Shown: piece after piece, positions 51,262 to 51,405 of the stretch
How positions within the stretch are numbered: the first letter of the stretch is position 1
How the letters are laid out: every line of letters starts with the position of its first letter
Origin: Candidatus Magnetominusculus dajiuhuensis
GTDB lineage: Bacteria; Nitrospirota; Thermodesulfovibrionia; Thermodesulfovibrionales; Magnetobacteriaceae
Assembly (NCBI GenBank): GCA_015233465.1
Contig: JADFXP010000022.1
Location: 1 to 51,405 of the forward strand
Reading direction: 5' to 3'
DNA length: 51,405 nucleotides
Notes under the pieces: model-generated
The model's input: the letters and a program-made list of their open reading frames with translations, nothing else
Told to the model about the DNA's origin: nothing
The model's database searches: none
Made by a program: the position numbers and the translations under genes

Positions 51262-51405
51262 TTAAGGATTTTCAATATTTATTGGATTCGGTTTAAAAGC
51301 AGATGAATGCACCCAATGTTCTGGAGCAGATACATATTCCTTACGAACAGGATTATTCTCAATATATTGTTTCTTTTGCCAAAAATAATCTGCTGATTCA
51401 ATTAG
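51262..51405 (-). CDS. REP-associated tyrosine transposase (RAYT), C-terminal fragment cut by the window edge
   Basis: The minus strand is open from the window end to a TAA at 51262-51264, encoding 47 residues. They include ADYFWQKKQYIENNPVRKEY and APEHWVHSSAF, matching the C-terminal end of the Y1 transposase (IS200-like, REP-associated) family, where ..KQ.YI..NPV..G.V..PE.W..SSA is the conserved tail. The N-terminal HUH and catalytic Tyr parts lie outside the window. The REP-like hairpin copy 3 follows directly downstream, the usual arrangement of RAYT genes with their REP elements. The partner REP copies at 19.0 and 49.9 kb are likely products of its past activity. Confidence 0.75.
   Translation of the reverse strand, partial: LIESADYFWQKKQYIENNPVRKEYVSAPEHWVHSSAFKPNPINIENP

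Noticed and set aside
1..51405. CRISPR array, tRNA or rRNA genes
   Set aside because: No regularly spaced repeats, no cloverleaf-like sequence with a TTCRA-type arm and no rRNA signature was noticed on reading both strands.

Overview
The window is AT-rich DNA from a diderm (Gram-negative) bacterium. The evidence for an outer membrane is an Omp85/BamA-type barrel next to TamB, a SurA-like chaperone fragment, a Wzz/SLBB polysaccharide export pair and dTDP-sugar genes. HemY-type protoporphyrinogen oxidase next to ferrochelatase indicates aerobic-type haem synthesis. The gene mix (bacterial-type ProS, MtaB plus MiaB, fused acyl-ACP synthetase/acyltransferase, thioredoxin-type ArsC with Acr3, several HicB-like proteins) suits an uncultured lineage near the old Deltaproteobacteria or Nitrospirota, but the sequence alone does not fix the phylum. 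I saw no rRNA, tRNA or CRISPR array.

Layout, 1-16 kb. An nrnA 3' end and truB, usually adjacent, are separated by about 2 kb of accessory genes (DUF4238, a DUF4258/DUF2283 pair, an antitoxin remnant and an orphan HicB-like protein). Then come hemH-hemY, a methyltransferase-like gene, a Wzz-like protein and a very long SLBB export protein, closed by a strong hairpin. A convergent block holds an unrecognised 44-residue ORF behind a Pho-box-like promoter, hicAB, a B12-type radical SAM protein with a SEC-C tail, and proS. Layout, 16-35 kb, nearly all on the minus strand: gph, a zinc protein, an arsR-arsC-acr3 operon with a visible promoter/operator, then a tightly overlapping run glnD-tamB-bamA/tamA-like-surA-like-suhB-aas-miaB-mtaB. 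This run links nitrogen sensing, outer membrane assembly, lipid activation and tRNA methylthiolation. Layout, 35-47 kb: fur, a cupin, nupC, an SGNH protein, fbaA, two uncharacterised small proteins, a PfkB kinase, an FMN reductase, and a sugar cluster (rmlB, rmlA, GT4, DegT aminotransferase) suited to making and using a dTDP-4-amino-4,6-dideoxy sugar. This is followed by a frameshifted panB.

The right end (47.4-51.4 kb) is the most unusual part. After two antitoxin-like ORFs and a UvrD-family helicase, a TIR-like protein of the ThsB/MTH538 type and a four-helix membrane protein form a two-gene unit. The unit lies behind a Pho-box-like promoter and between two inverted copies of a REP-like palindrome. 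The second copy lies just downstream of a REP-associated tyrosine transposase (RAYT) that runs off the window. I read this as a candidate two-gene TIR/membrane-effector defence system carried in a REP-bounded cassette, possibly phosphate-responsive.

Two dispersed repeat families are visible. One is the REP-like palindrome (19.04, 49.92, 51.21 kb). The other is a two-hairpin element whose hairpin sequences vary while the spacer between them is kept (3.33, 11.77, 16.01, 41.63 kb); one copy supplies the C-terminus of gph. No computation could be run. Family names rest on motif recognition, and promoters and hairpins were read by eye.
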